Assembly: GCA_963732875.1 (NCBI GenBank)
Contig: CAVTBD010000002.1
Location: 1,860,001-1,924,000, forward strand
DNA: 64,000 nt
From: WHSO01 sp963732875
GTDB taxonomy: Bacteria; Pseudomonadota; Alphaproteobacteria; SMXQ01
Reading direction: 5' to 3'
Of this stretch, positions 15,695 through 24,855 are shown piece by piece. Under the pieces are notes generated by a model, which was given only the letters and a program-made list of their open reading frames with translations, did not search any database and was not told where the DNA came from. Position numbers and translations under genes: made by a program. The first letter of the stretch is position 1. Each line of letters starts with the position of its first letter.

Positions 15695-16870
15695 CTAGTT
15701 CTTCTTTTTCTTTTTCTTCTTCCCGCCCTTGCCCTTGAGGCCATGGGCCCAATACTTGCGCCACAGCTTCAGCATCTTCTTGTCCATGTCGCCGGCAAGA
15801 AGCGCGTCGTCGCGGATGACGCGCGGCTTTCCGATGACCGAGTCCGAGAATGCAATGAAACGCGACGATTGGAAATCCTTGTGGACCGGCACGGAATAGG
15901 TGAGCGCGTGCTGTACCAGCTGCCCTTCCTTGCTGATCAGCCAGTTGATGAAGATCCGCGCGCCGTCCTTGTGGGGCGACTTCTTCAGCATCGCGATCGG
16001 CGAGCCGTTCATGGGCACGGGCGACGGGCAGTGATAGCCGATGGGCGCGCCCTTGAGGCGGTACTTCTCAGCGATCCACAACGGCGCCGGGACGTTGCCG
16101 GCGGCCTCGCCGGCGATGGTGAGTGCGGTCGTCGCGGTCAGGCCTTCCCGGCGGTGCTGCGGATTGACGTCCTCGAACAGCTTGCGCGTGAAGTGCTCGC
16201 CCCACTTCTCGCCCTTGGCCTTCCACAGCGCCAGCAGCCAGGCGTCGGGATGATTGGAGAGCGCGAGATTCCCGTTGCGCCAGAACGGATTGGTGAGCAG
16301 GTCGTCCCAGGTGGCGGGCAAGTCCGCCTTCTTCACCTTGGTGGTGTTGTAGCCGAGGCAGCGAACCCCCAGCTTGAAGCTCACCCAGGTGCCGTCGCCG
16401 GCAACCAGATCCTTGGGCAGGTTGTTGAAGCCGGGCAGGTCGCGCAGATCGGCCAGCGCCTTGGTCTTGTCGTACTCGATGGCGGCGTCGCCGAAATTGG
16501 TCACCACGTCGGCGATCACGGTGCCCTCGGCAAGCGCGATCAGCACCTTGATCCCGCGCCCCTCCGCGTTGGAGCGGGCGTAATTCAGGTGGATGAACGG
16601 ATAGCGCTCCCGGAACGGCGCGGTCACGTCGCGGAACTGCTTCGGGGTCCAGACGCCGTGAACGACGACTTCCTTCTCCTTGGCGGCACCGTCGAGCCAC
16701 GCCTGGGGAACCTTGAGCTCCTTGTCGACCCCGTCGAGCAGGGACGCCTCGAACTTGTTGTCGGCAAGTACTTTCTGGGTCGCCTTGGGCAAGTCCGCCG
16801 CATGCGTCACCGGCACCGAGGCCAGGCTCAGCGACAGGGCGGAGAGGCCCAGGAGTATCCATTTCGACAT
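15695..16870 (-). CDS. ABC-type periplasmic binding protein (Fe/putrescine-like) with lysine tail
   Basis: A 391-residue extracellular solute-binding protein of the AfuA/PotD-like group with a Sec signal peptide ending near residue 25 (THA). It has PATWDDLLTNPFWRNGN and NWLISKEGQ, common in this family. It is unrelated to the TctC-type proteins here, yet also ends with a lysine run: GKGG, seven lysines and a final asparagine. No ABC permease or ATPase is nearby. It lies in the middle of the aromatic-type enzyme run. The ligand is unknown. Confidence 0.8.
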   Translation of the reverse strand: MSKWILLGLSALSLSLASVPVTHAADLPKATQKVLADNKFEASLLDGVDKELKVPQAWLDGAAKEKEVVVHGVWTPKQFRDVTAPFRERYPFIHLNYARSNAEGRGIKVLIALAEGTVIADVVTNFGDAAIEYDKTKALADLRDLPGFNNLPKDLVAGDGTWVSFKLGVRCLGYNTTKVKKADLPATWDDLLTNPFWRNGNLALSNHPDAWLLALWKAKGEKWGEHFTRKLFEDVNPQHRREGLTATTALTIAGEAAGNVPAPLWIAEKYRLKGAPIGYHCPSPVPMNGSPIAMLKKSPHKDGARIFINWLISKEGQLVQHALTYSVPVHKDFQSSRFIAFSDSVIGKPRVIRDDALLAGDMDKKMLKLWRKYWAHGLKGKGGKKKKKKKN

Positions 16871-17012
16871 GTCGTGAATCCTTCCTGTCTTGATATTTTT
16901 TGGTTCAAGCGAATCGACGATGGGTACTTGTGTTGCGACGCTTCGACAAGCGGGCGGGCGGCTGCCCGGGACAAACGCCAACGGCACGTCCCGGGACGTC
17001 CACCCCGCCGGA

Positions 17013-17510
17013 TCAGATCTTGCTCTTGTGCAGGACCTTGTCGCCGGCGTAGAGGCCCATGTGCTCGTTACGGGTGGCCTGGCCACGCTCGATCACTTCC
17101 TCCGCCTTCTTCGGATCGGGGAAGCGCGCCTCGACCTCGACCCGGTACCCGTCGGGATCGAGGAAGAACCAGTTGATGATGCCGGGCTCGCGCTTGTGGC
17201 CGACGGGGCCCTCGATCTTGATGCCGAGCGAGCGGATGTACTCGACCGTTTCCTCGCACTGCTGCCAGTCGACGCGATAGGCCCAGTGGATCGCGTGGGG
17301 GATCTCCATTTCCGGCGTGTCCGGCATGCGCTTGAGGATCGAAAGGCCGAATTCGCCGATGTAGAGCTTCATCAGCGGGGTCTTCGAGCCGTCGTTGCGC
17401 CACGCCACCCGCGCGCCGAACACCTTGGTGTAGAACTCGGCGGTGCGGTCGAGGTCGTCGACGTAGAAGCCGCTGTGGCTGATGCCGGTGATGGCCTTCT
17501 GGATATCCAT
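17013..17510 (-). CDS. VOC/glyoxalase-superfamily protein
   Basis: A 165-residue protein of the vicinal oxygen chelate fold: SHSGFYVDDLDRTAEFYTKVFG at the N-terminus and WFFLDPDGYRVEVEA at the end of the domain, with metal-ligand candidates H12, a central histidine (AIHWAYRV) and the glutamate near the end. In this setting it could be an extradiol dioxygenase-like, isomerase or lyase protein acting on a ring-cleavage product. GAGGAGA precedes the ATG. Confidence 0.8.
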   Translation of the reverse strand: MDIQKAITGISHSGFYVDDLDRTAEFYTKVFGARVAWRNDGSKTPLMKLYIGEFGLSILKRMPDTPEMEIPHAIHWAYRVDWQQCEETVEYIRSLGIKIEGPVGHKREPGIINWFFLDPDGYRVEVEARFPDPKKAEEVIERGQATRNEHMGLYAGDKVLHKSKI

Positions 17511-17589
17511 GACTGTCTCCTCTGTACGGGCGAGGGTCGCCGTCGCGCCTCGCCCTTTGTTTCGTATGTCGTTGTACCGATAAGCCGCG

Positions 17590-18852
17590 TTATTCCGCCG
17601 CCGTCCTTGTCGCGAGGGTGCGTCGGCAGAAGCCGGGTCCGTCCTCGTTATCCTCGATGAAGTCCGCGGTGCAGATGAAATCGGCGAACAGGCCACGGGA
17701 CGGATCCCGGATCAGGCCCGGTGCTTCCTTGCCCGCCTCGATCTGCTTGATGGCGCGCGCCAGCGTGCGGCGCACCGCGGTGATGACGATGTCGCTCGAG
17801 CCGAGCAGCTCCCTGGTGCGGTCCTGGATCGCGCCCTGGGTCTCGATGGCGAAGGCGTCCTGGGACGGGAAATGGAGCCCCATGCCGCTCCAGCTGCCGC
17901 GCTTCATCTCTTCGCGGTCCTGCAGGTAGCGGTTTTCCGGGCGCCGGACGTGGCGGTTGTCGGGTGCGACGTTTTCCACCCGGTTCTTGCGCAGCCGCTC
18001 CTTGTCCATGGGCTTGCTCGGGCTGTAGAAGAACTCGAAGCGGCAATGGCTGAAGTCGTCCACGGGCACGTAAATCCGGCCCTGGTAGGCAACGTCCGCC
18101 CCCGACTGGGAAGCGGTCGAGCCGGACGGATAGACGTAGTTGTTCACCCGCAGGTACCGGCGGCCGTTGGGCGAGTTGTGGAGCGCATAGATGCGCGTGC
18201 CGAAGCTGGTGTCCTCGGTGGAGATCGCGGGCGGCTCGGTGCCGCGCACGGCATTGACGTCGGTGCCCGAGCGTTCGCTCTTGATACCGGGCGCCCGACG
18301 GTGCAGGAACGTCGTGTGCGCCGGATCGGTCGAGCTTTCCAGGCCCTGCAGCCAGTTGGCCATCTGGGTGACGCGCAGGCACATGCGATTGGGCTCGGGC
18401 GCGGTCAGGAACGAGAAATCGGGGATCAGCGGCGGTTCGCCCTCGCCCATGTAGGTCCAGATCGCGCCGCCCTTCTCCTGCACCGGATAGGCGGTGTGCT
18501 TGACCTTGTCACAGAACTTGCGGCCCGCCGGCTCCGCCGGCTGGTCGAGACACTTGCCGTTAATGTCAAACAGCCAGCCGTGATAGAGGCAGCGCAGCCC
18601 GCCGTCCTCGACGCGACCGTAGGAGAGGTCGGTGCCGCGATGGGCGCAATGCAGCCCGATCAGGCCGAGGCGGTCCTTGTCGTCGCGGAACAGCACCAGG
18701 TCCTCGCCCATGATCCGGACCGGCATGGGATCGCCGCCCAGCGGCATCTCCTCGGCGGTCGCCACCGGCTGCCAGTAGCTCCTGAGCAGGCGCCCGCACG
18801 GCGTGCCGGGGCCCGTCTGCGTCAGCAGGTCATTCTGCTCCTGGGTCAACAT
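17590..18852 (-). CDS. Rieske ring-hydroxylating oxygenase, paralog 1
   Basis: A 420-residue oxygenase component. The Rieske cluster is C69-x-H71 and C88-x2-H91. The catalytic domain has the mononuclear-iron segment NWLQGLESSTDPAHTTFLH with the two histidines. It resembles phthalate 4,5-dioxygenase-type and related aromatic oxygenases. It is very similar to the paralog at 21234-22502 (82 of the first 93 residues identical by eye). No reductase or ferredoxin gene is nearby. It is the fourth gene in the minus-strand run. Confidence 0.9.
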   Translation of the reverse strand: MLTQEQNDLLTQTGPGTPCGRLLRSYWQPVATAEEMPLGGDPMPVRIMGEDLVLFRDDKDRLGLIGLHCAHRGTDLSYGRVEDGGLRCLYHGWLFDINGKCLDQPAEPAGRKFCDKVKHTAYPVQEKGGAIWTYMGEGEPPLIPDFSFLTAPEPNRMCLRVTQMANWLQGLESSTDPAHTTFLHRRAPGIKSERSGTDVNAVRGTEPPAISTEDTSFGTRIYALHNSPNGRRYLRVNNYVYPSGSTASQSGADVAYQGRIYVPVDDFSHCRFEFFYSPSKPMDKERLRKNRVENVAPDNRHVRRPENRYLQDREEMKRGSWSGMGLHFPSQDAFAIETQGAIQDRTRELLGSSDIVITAVRRTLARAIKQIEAGKEAPGLIRDPSRGLFADFICTADFIEDNEDGPGFCRRTLATRTAAE

Positions 18853-18891
18853 CTCTCAGGTTCCTCTCTGTTCATTACTTTCCGGCCGGCG

Positions 18892-20103
18892 CTAGCCGCG
18901 GCCGGCCACGACCAGCTGGGGCGCGCCAGCGTCGCTTGCCGCCTGGACCAGGTAGTCGCGCGCGGCGTCGGCGCCGCCCGCCTGGTGCGGCACCCCGGCC
19001 AGCTCCAGCCCCATCTCGATGCCGCCGAGCGCCCCCAGCAGGACGAGGTCGTTGCACGCCCCGAGGTGGCCGATGCGGAACACCTTGCCCGCCACCTTGC
19101 CGAGGCCGGTGCCGAGCGACATGTTGCACTTCTCCAGCATGACCGCGCGGAACGCGTCGGCATTGTGGCCCGCCGGCATGAGCACGGCGGTCAGCACCGG
19201 CGAATATTCCGAGGGCTCCAGGCACAGCACCTCGAGCCCCCACGCGCGCACGGCGGCCCGCGTCGCGGCGGCGAGGCGCTGGTGGCGGGCAAACACCGCG
19301 TCGAGGCCTTCCTCCATGAGAAGCTGGAGCGCCTCGCGCAGGCCATAGAGCAGGTTGGTCGACGGCGTATAGGGGAAGAAGCCCTGGTCGTTGGCCTTCA
19401 GCATCTCGCCCCAATCCCAGTAGGAGCGCGGCATGGTGTTGGTCTTGGACGCCGCGAGCGCCTTCTCAGACACCGCCGTGAAGCCGAGGCCGGGCGGCAG
19501 CATCAATCCCTTCTGGGAGCAGCTCACGGTCACGTCCACGCCCCATTCGTCGTGGCGGTAGTCGACCGAGCCGAGCGAGGAGATCGCGTCCACCAGCAGC
19601 AGCGCCGGATGGTTGGCGCGGTCCATCGCCGCGCGGATCTCCGCGATGCGGCTGGTGGCGCCGGTCGAGGTCTCGTTATGGACCACCATCACCGCCTCAA
19701 TCGCGTGGCCGCGGTCCTCGGCGAGCTTCGCCTCGATCGCGGCGGGGTCGGCGCCGCGGCGCCAGTCGCCGGGGATGAGATCGACCTCGATCCCCCAGCG
19801 CATGGCCATCTGCCGCCACATCGCCGAGAAATGGCCGGTCTCGGCCATCAGCACCCGGTCGCCCGGCGACAGGGTGTTGACGATGGTCGCCTCCCACGCG
19901 CCGGTCCCCGACGACGGATAGATGATCACCGGGTTCGAGGTCCGGAACACCTGCCGGCAGCCGTCGAGCACCTCGTGGCCGAGGCGCGCGAACTCCGGCC
20001 CGCGATGGTCGATCACCGGCGCGGCGATGGCGCGCAGCACCCGGTCGGGTACCGGGCTCGGACCCGGAATTTGCAGGAAATGCTGTCCTGGCTGCTCGCT
20101 CAT
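18892..20103 (-). CDS. Class V aminotransferase (alanine/serine-glyoxylate type)
   Basis: A 403-residue PLP-dependent enzyme of the serine-glyoxylate/alanine-glyoxylate group. The opening FLQIPGPSPVPDRVLRAI is characteristic, and K198 in CSQKGLMLPPG is the PLP-binding lysine. GGGAGG lies upstream. It sits between the two Rieske genes together with a TctC-like protein. It may transaminate glyoxylate or pyruvate formed in the pathway, or accept an amino group from a nitrogen-containing substrate. Confidence 0.88.
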   Translation of the reverse strand: MSEQPGQHFLQIPGPSPVPDRVLRAIAAPVIDHRGPEFARLGHEVLDGCRQVFRTSNPVIIYPSSGTGAWEATIVNTLSPGDRVLMAETGHFSAMWRQMAMRWGIEVDLIPGDWRRGADPAAIEAKLAEDRGHAIEAVMVVHNETSTGATSRIAEIRAAMDRANHPALLLVDAISSLGSVDYRHDEWGVDVTVSCSQKGLMLPPGLGFTAVSEKALAASKTNTMPRSYWDWGEMLKANDQGFFPYTPSTNLLYGLREALQLLMEEGLDAVFARHQRLAAATRAAVRAWGLEVLCLEPSEYSPVLTAVLMPAGHNADAFRAVMLEKCNMSLGTGLGKVAGKVFRIGHLGACNDLVLLGALGGIEMGLELAGVPHQAGGADAARDYLVQAASDAGAPQLVVAGRG

Positions 20104-20119
20104 CTCCGCCTCCCAATGC

Positions 20120-21214
20120 CTACTGCTTCTTCTTTTTCTTCTTCTTTTTGCGCTTCGGCGCCTTGCGCACCATCTTGATCTCGCCGCCCTTGATGGCGTC
20201 CTGGGCCGCGGCGATGGCGTCGGGCGGCGAAGCATAGACGTCCCGGAGCAGGGCCGTGATTTCCTCTCCCGACATCGGGCCCTGGACCAAGAGGCGATGC
20301 CTCTTGGCCTGGGCCAGCATAGCCGGGTCCTTCACCATCTTCATAAAGGCCGCACGCACGACGGCGACACGATCCGCCGGCACGCCCGGCGGCATCATGA
20401 AGGGACGGCCCATGTCTTCGCGCGAGAAGATGATCTTGAGGGCCTGCTTGTCCTTCTCCGACTTGGCAAGATCGATGACCAGCGGCAGGTCGCCCGGAAT
20501 GTCCGGGTTCTTCTTGAGGCCGATCTGCATCAGGAGGTTGATCTTCCCTTCCTTGAGCCACTCGCTGCTGGAAATCTTCAGGCTCGACCACGACCAGCCG
20601 ATGCGGCCCTGGACCTCGCCGCGTTCCATGGCGAGGTTCTGGTTGGTGCCGCCGCCGTAGCAGCACACCTGCTCGAAGTGGGTGTGGAGAAGGCTGTTCA
20701 CGGCGCGCGACCCGATGCCGCCGTTGGAGCTGGAGATCGACACGATGATGGACTTGTCGCGCGCCTGCTCCCAGGTCTTGATCCCGGTGGTGTGCCACAC
20801 GGCGGCCACGCCGGTTTCCGAGTTCAGGCTGCCGATCCAGTTGAACTTGGTCGGGTCGGTGAAGGCGGCCTTGGAGGACTTGCCGTAGAGCAGCGGCTCG
20901 GCAGGCGCACCGTTGCTGACCGCCCCCCAGGCGGTGCCGTCCTTGGGCGCCACCTCGTAGATGAAGTTCATGACGCGCATCGAGCCCGCGCCCGGCATGT
21001 TGCGGGCAATGATGTGCGGATTTCCCGGAATGAATTTGCCGATGTGGTCGGCCATCAGGCGGGCGTACTGGTCGTAGCCGGTCCCCGACGGGTAGCCGAT
21101 GTAGAAGCTCACCTGCTTGCCGGCATAGAAATCCGCCGCCTGGGCGGGCGCCGCGAACGCGAGCCCGGCCGCGAGGCCCGCCGCGAGATACGAGATACGT
21201 GCCTGTGCTGTCAT
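20120..21214 (-). CDS. TctC/Bug-family periplasmic binding protein with lysine tail
   Basis: A 364-residue binding protein. The signal peptide ends near residue 26 (AQA); family motifs include YIGYPSGTGYDQYAR, FIPGNP, RNMPGAGS and AMERGEVQG. It ends PKR, eight lysines, Q. The ATG at 21214 has GGGGACTGAC upstream. It is the second gene of the minus-strand run, 19 bp after the Rieske paralog 2 and 16 bp before the aminotransferase, so it likely supplies the pathway substrate, perhaps an aromatic carboxylate. No TctA/TctB is seen. Confidence 0.87.
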   Translation of the reverse strand: MTAQARISYLAAGLAAGLAFAAPAQAADFYAGKQVSFYIGYPSGTGYDQYARLMADHIGKFIPGNPHIIARNMPGAGSMRVMNFIYEVAPKDGTAWGAVSNGAPAEPLLYGKSSKAAFTDPTKFNWIGSLNSETGVAAVWHTTGIKTWEQARDKSIIVSISSSNGGIGSRAVNSLLHTHFEQVCCYGGGTNQNLAMERGEVQGRIGWSWSSLKISSSEWLKEGKINLLMQIGLKKNPDIPGDLPLVIDLAKSEKDKQALKIIFSREDMGRPFMMPPGVPADRVAVVRAAFMKMVKDPAMLAQAKRHRLLVQGPMSGEEITALLRDVYASPPDAIAAAQDAIKGGEIKMVRKAPKRKKKKKKKKQ

Positions 21215-21233
21215 GTCAGTCCCCCTGTTCTCT

Positions 21234-22502
21234 TTATTCTGCCGCCGCCCTGCCGGCGAGCATGCGCCGGCAGAAGGCGGGTCCGTCCTCGTTATCCTCC
21301 AGGAAATTCGAGGTGCAGACGAAATCCGGATATTGGGTCCGTGCCGGATCGCGGAGCTGGCCCGGCGGCGGATTGCCCGCCTCCATCTGCTTGATCGCAT
21401 TCAGCAGCTGGTTGCGCATGGCCGGGATCAGGACGTCGGTGGAGCCGAGATGCTCCTGCGTGCGGTCGCGGATGACGCCCTGGGTTTCCACCGCGAACGC
21501 GTCCTGCGCCGCGAAGTAGTCGCCCATGCCGGAAAAGTTCCCGTCCTTGCTCTTCATCTCTTCGCGGTTCTGCAGGTAGCGGTTCTCCGGGCGCCGCACG
21601 TGGCGGCCGTCGGACGCGACGTTCTTCCCTCGGAATTCCCGGATCGCTTCCTTGTTCAGCGGCTCGGCGTGCCGATAGAAGAATTCGAACATGTAATGGC
21701 TGTAGTCGTCGCGCGGGATGTACCAGCGGCCCTGGTAGCCCACGTCACCGGTCGAGGTCGAGGGCGTGGTGCCGCACGGATAGACGTAGTTGTTGATCCG
21801 GATGTAGCGGCGCCCGTTCGGCGAATCGTGGACGATATAGACGCGCGTGCCGAAGCTCGTGTTCTCGATGCTGACCGTAGGCGGCTCGTCGCCGCGGAGC
21901 GCGCGCACGTCGTTGCCGGCCGAGCGGATGCTGCGGCTGCCGAGCGGCCGGCGGTGCAGGTAGGTGGTATGGGTGGGATCGAAGCTCTCGAGCCCCTGCA
22001 GCCAGTTGGCGGTCTGGACGGCCCGGAAGCAGGCGCGGTTCTCCGGGGGACCCATCAGGAACTGGAAATCGGGGATCAGCGGCGGCTCGCCCTCGCCCAT
22101 GTAGGTCCAGATCGCGCCGCCCTTCTCCTGCACCGGATAGGAAACGTGCTTCACCTTGGCGCAGAACTTGCGGCCTTCCGGCTCCGCCGGCTGGTCGATG
22201 CAGTTGCCGTGAATGTCGAACAGCCAGCCGTGGTAAAGGCAGCGCAGGCCGCCGTCCTCGACCCGTCCGTAGGATAGGTCGGTACCGCGGTGGGGACAGT
22301 GCTGGCCGATCAGGCCGAGCCGGTCCTTGTCGTCACGGAACAGCACCAGGTCCTCGCCGAGGAAGCGCACCGGCAGCGGATCGCCGCCGGGCGGGATCTC
22401 CTCCGCCGTCGCGATCGGTTGCCAGTAGCTCCTGAGCAGGCGCCCGCACGGCGTGCCCGGGCCCGTCCGGGTCAGCAGTTCGTTCTGCTCTTTCGTCAGC
22501 AT
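21234..22502 (-). CDS. Rieske ring-hydroxylating oxygenase, paralog 2
   Basis: A 422-residue paralog of the oxygenase at 17590-18852, with the same Rieske ligands (C69, H71, C88, H91) and iron-site region NWLQGLESFDPTHTTYLHRR. It is the first gene of the eight-gene minus-strand run. The two paralogs may be two oxygenases of different specificity or two subunits of one complex. It is divergent from the GntR regulator, with a candidate operator about 70 bp upstream of its start. Confidence 0.9.
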   Translation of the reverse strand: MLTKEQNELLTRTGPGTPCGRLLRSYWQPIATAEEIPPGGDPLPVRFLGEDLVLFRDDKDRLGLIGQHCPHRGTDLSYGRVEDGGLRCLYHGWLFDIHGNCIDQPAEPEGRKFCAKVKHVSYPVQEKGGAIWTYMGEGEPPLIPDFQFLMGPPENRACFRAVQTANWLQGLESFDPTHTTYLHRRPLGSRSIRSAGNDVRALRGDEPPTVSIENTSFGTRVYIVHDSPNGRRYIRINNYVYPCGTTPSTSTGDVGYQGRWYIPRDDYSHYMFEFFYRHAEPLNKEAIREFRGKNVASDGRHVRRPENRYLQNREEMKSKDGNFSGMGDYFAAQDAFAVETQGVIRDRTQEHLGSTDVLIPAMRNQLLNAIKQMEAGNPPPGQLRDPARTQYPDFVCTSNFLEDNEDGPAFCRRMLAGRAAAE

Positions 22503-22570
22503 GGGTACGCTCTCCCTTGTCCTCGCATCTCATGGCCCCGTCTGGCGCGGGGCTCAATGAGGCGGCCAAT

Positions 22571-22583
22571 ATTGCATTCAGTT
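22571..22583. promoter_or_regulatory. Candidate GntR operator (ATTGCATTCAGTT)
   Basis: ATTGCATTCAG lies between the divergent Rieske gene and the GntR gene. It is repeated almost exactly (ATTGCATTCAAT) downstream of the GntR gene at 23420. The form ATTG-N4-CAAT is palindromic and of the type bound by GntR/FadR-subfamily regulators. It would allow control of the operon and of the regulator itself. Confidence 0.55.
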
Positions 22584-22638
22584 TTTTGAGTCGCAACCCC
22601 TATCTTGCCGACAATTCGCATGGACGGACTCGGGTAAA

Positions 22639-23397
22639 GTGGCTATTGATACCGACATGACGGAGACCGTTCCTGCCGCCGGCCCGGAAGCCGTTGTTTC
22701 CCGACCCGGCCCCAAGCGTGCCGCCGGCGCCCCCAACGGGACGTCGCTGCACGGCGAGATTCTGGCCAAGCTGCGCGACTACGTGGTCGAGGGCAACCTC
22801 GCGGCCGGCGCGCGCATTCCCGAGCGCCAGCTATGCGAGATGCTGGGGGTGTCGCGCACGCCCCTGCGCGAGGCGCTCAAGGTGCTCGCCTCGGAAGGCC
22901 TGATCGAGCTCCTGCCCAACCGCGGCGCACGCGTGCGCTCCCTGAGTGAGCAGGACATCCGCGAGCTGTTCGATCTGGTGGCCGGGCTCGAGGCCCTGGC
23001 GGGCCGGCTCGCCTGCGAAATCATCACCGACGACGAGATCGCCGAGGTCGAGCGCCTGCATCACCAGATGTACCTGTTCTACATCCGCCAGGACATGCAC
23101 GGCTATTTCGAGGCCAACCAGCAGATCCACCGGCGCATCGTCGAGGCCGCGCGCAACGAGGCCCTGTCGCTGGCCTACGCGGCCTATACCGGGCGCATCC
23201 GCCGGATCCGCTACGCCGCCAACCTGGCGCGCAAGCGCGACCGCTGGGGCGAGGCGATGCGCGAGCACGAAGCCATCCTCGACGCGCTTCTCCGCCGCGA
23301 CGGCCTCGCGCTCGGCGACGTCCTGTTCCTGCACCTGCGCAACAAGCAGGCCGCCGCCATCGAGCATCTCGCCGACGCCCAGCGCGCCGATTCCTGA
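22639..23397 (+). CDS. GntR-family regulator (FCD domain)
   Basis: A 252-residue regulator with an N-terminal winged helix (VVEGNLAAGARIPERQLCEMLGVSRTPLREALKVLASEGLIEL) and a C-terminal FCD-type helical domain with the expected histidines (e.g. in HHQMY, NQQIHRRI, REHEAIL). It starts with GTG at 22639; an ATG at 22657 is also in frame. It is divergent from the aromatic-type operon and is the natural candidate for its substrate-responsive repressor. Confidence 0.87.
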   Translation: MAIDTDMTETVPAAGPEAVVSRPGPKRAAGAPNGTSLHGEILAKLRDYVVEGNLAAGARIPERQLCEMLGVSRTPLREALKVLASEGLIELLPNRGARVRSLSEQDIRELFDLVAGLEALAGRLACEIITDDEIAEVERLHHQMYLFYIRQDMHGYFEANQQIHRRIVEAARNEALSLAYAAYTGRIRRIRYAANLARKRDRWGEAMREHEAILDALLRRDGLALGDVLFLHLRNKQAAAIEHLADAQRADS

Positions 23398-23419
23398 CCG
23401 CCCAGCGGAAGCCCCCAAA

Positions 23420-23435
23420 ATTGCATTCAATTTTT
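23420..23435. promoter_or_regulatory. Second copy of the GntR operator-like motif
   Basis: ATTGCATTCAATTTTT lies 23 bp past the GntR stop codon and repeats the motif of the divergent promoter. It lies between convergent genes, so it cannot be a simple promoter operator; it might allow looping between two sites. Confidence 0.4.
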
Positions 23436-23491
23436 CCGGTGATATTTCCGGGGGTTAGCCGTACCCGCATCCGAAAATGCGGCGATGGCGG

Positions 23492-24778
23492 CTATCTCTC
23501 CGCCGCGAGGATCGCCCGTGCCGTGTCCCGGCCGCTCGCCAGCGCCGCCTCGACGGTGCCCATGTCGGGCCCGGCATAGAGCGCCTCGCCGCAAAAGAAA
23601 ACGCCACTGCCGTCGGGCGTGATGAGCATCTTCTGTGCGTCGCGCGTGCCGGGAGTTGCGTAGATATAGCCGCCCCGGGCGAACGGGTCCCTGCCCCAGT
23701 CGATGGCGCGCGCCGCCACCAGCTCGCCCCCGATCTCGGCGACCGGCAAGCCGAACACCTCGGCCAGGGAGGAGAGCCCGATCTCTGTCAGCTCGGCCTC
23801 GGTAAGGGATTCCACCTGCTCGATGCGGGACGCCGGGCACCAGCCCGTCAGCACCGCGCGGTCGGCGGGATACTGGGTCCACCACCGCCGCACCGTGGCG
23901 TCGGAGACCACCGAGGCCATGTCCGCGAGGTCACGGCCTTTCTGCAGGGTCCACCACCGCGTCCGGAAGCGCAGCAGGATCTTGACGACGTTGCCGAAGC
24001 CGATGTCGCGCGCGGCCGCCACGCGGCGACGCTGCGCCGGCGGCAGCGCAATCTCCGAAAGGATTGGCAGCGGCACCGCGAGCACTACGGCGTCCGCTTC
24101 GTACCGGGCATCGTCGCGGCAGCGGGCGGCGATCCCGGCGCCGGTCTCCTCGATCGCCGTCACGGGCACGCCCAGATGGATTTCGGCACCAAGCTTGCGG
24201 GACCGTGCGGCGAGATAGGCGATCAGTGCGCCGTAGCCTTCGCCGATCCGGCCGTGGGGCATCTCGTCGCGCCCGAGCCATTCGTCGCGGATGGCAAGCG
24301 TGCTGACGCGGGAGGGATCGGCCAGGTCGTAGCTCGACACCCGCCCGGTGACGGCGCGGCGCAACCCGTCGTAACGCGGCGCCGCGAAATGCTCGGTCAG
24401 GACTTCCGCGATCGGCAGGTCCTCCGTCACCGCCTCGAGCGCCCGGGCGAATTCGGCCGCGTGCGGCACCTCCCGCTCGCCGGTGACGAGCGTGCCCGCT
24501 TCCACATGCCAGCGCGTGCCGCTGCGCGCCACGAACGTGAGGCCGGCCTCGCGGATCAGGGCGCGCGTCACCGGCGCGGCGCCGTGCACGAACTCGGCGC
24601 CGCCTTCGGCGGGATAGCCGAAGTCTTCCGCAGGCAGCGGACAGATGCGCCCGCCACAGCGGTCGCGCGCCTCGAGGATCGTCACGCGCTTGCCGGCACG
24701 CGCCAGCGCGCGCGCCGCCATGAGGCCGGCGGCACCGGCGCCGATGACGAGGAAGCGGTTTGGGGGCGAAGAGGACAT
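23492..24778 (-). CDS. FAD-dependent amine oxidase
   Basis: A 428-residue flavin amine oxidase family protein. The dinucleotide-binding motif VIGAGAAGLMAARAL is at residues 11-25, followed by EARDRCGGRI; the C-terminal FAD-contact segment is FFCGEALYAGPDMGTVEAALASG. There is no signal peptide. The substrate could be an amine, amino acid or polyamine. It stands apart from the main operon, convergent with the GntR gene. Confidence 0.87.
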   Translation of the reverse strand: MSSSPPNRFLVIGAGAAGLMAARALARAGKRVTILEARDRCGGRICPLPAEDFGYPAEGGAEFVHGAAPVTRALIREAGLTFVARSGTRWHVEAGTLVTGEREVPHAAEFARALEAVTEDLPIAEVLTEHFAAPRYDGLRRAVTGRVSSYDLADPSRVSTLAIRDEWLGRDEMPHGRIGEGYGALIAYLAARSRKLGAEIHLGVPVTAIEETGAGIAARCRDDARYEADAVVLAVPLPILSEIALPPAQRRRVAAARDIGFGNVVKILLRFRTRWWTLQKGRDLADMASVVSDATVRRWWTQYPADRAVLTGWCPASRIEQVESLTEAELTEIGLSSLAEVFGLPVAEIGGELVAARAIDWGRDPFARGGYIYATPGTRDAQKMLITPDGSGVFFCGEALYAGPDMGTVEAALASGRDTARAILAAER

Positions 24779-24855
24779 GCGGGCTACATTCTAAACCGTG
24801 TCGCGCCCGCGCCGTAACAAAGCGGCGGCCAGACACGGCACCGGTGCGCGCCCGA

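Noticed and set aside
17872..20178. A 768-codon open frame on the plus strand opposite the Rieske and aminotransferase genes
   Set aside because: It is a shadow of well-conserved minus-strand genes, with His/Arg/Gly-rich composition and no domain.
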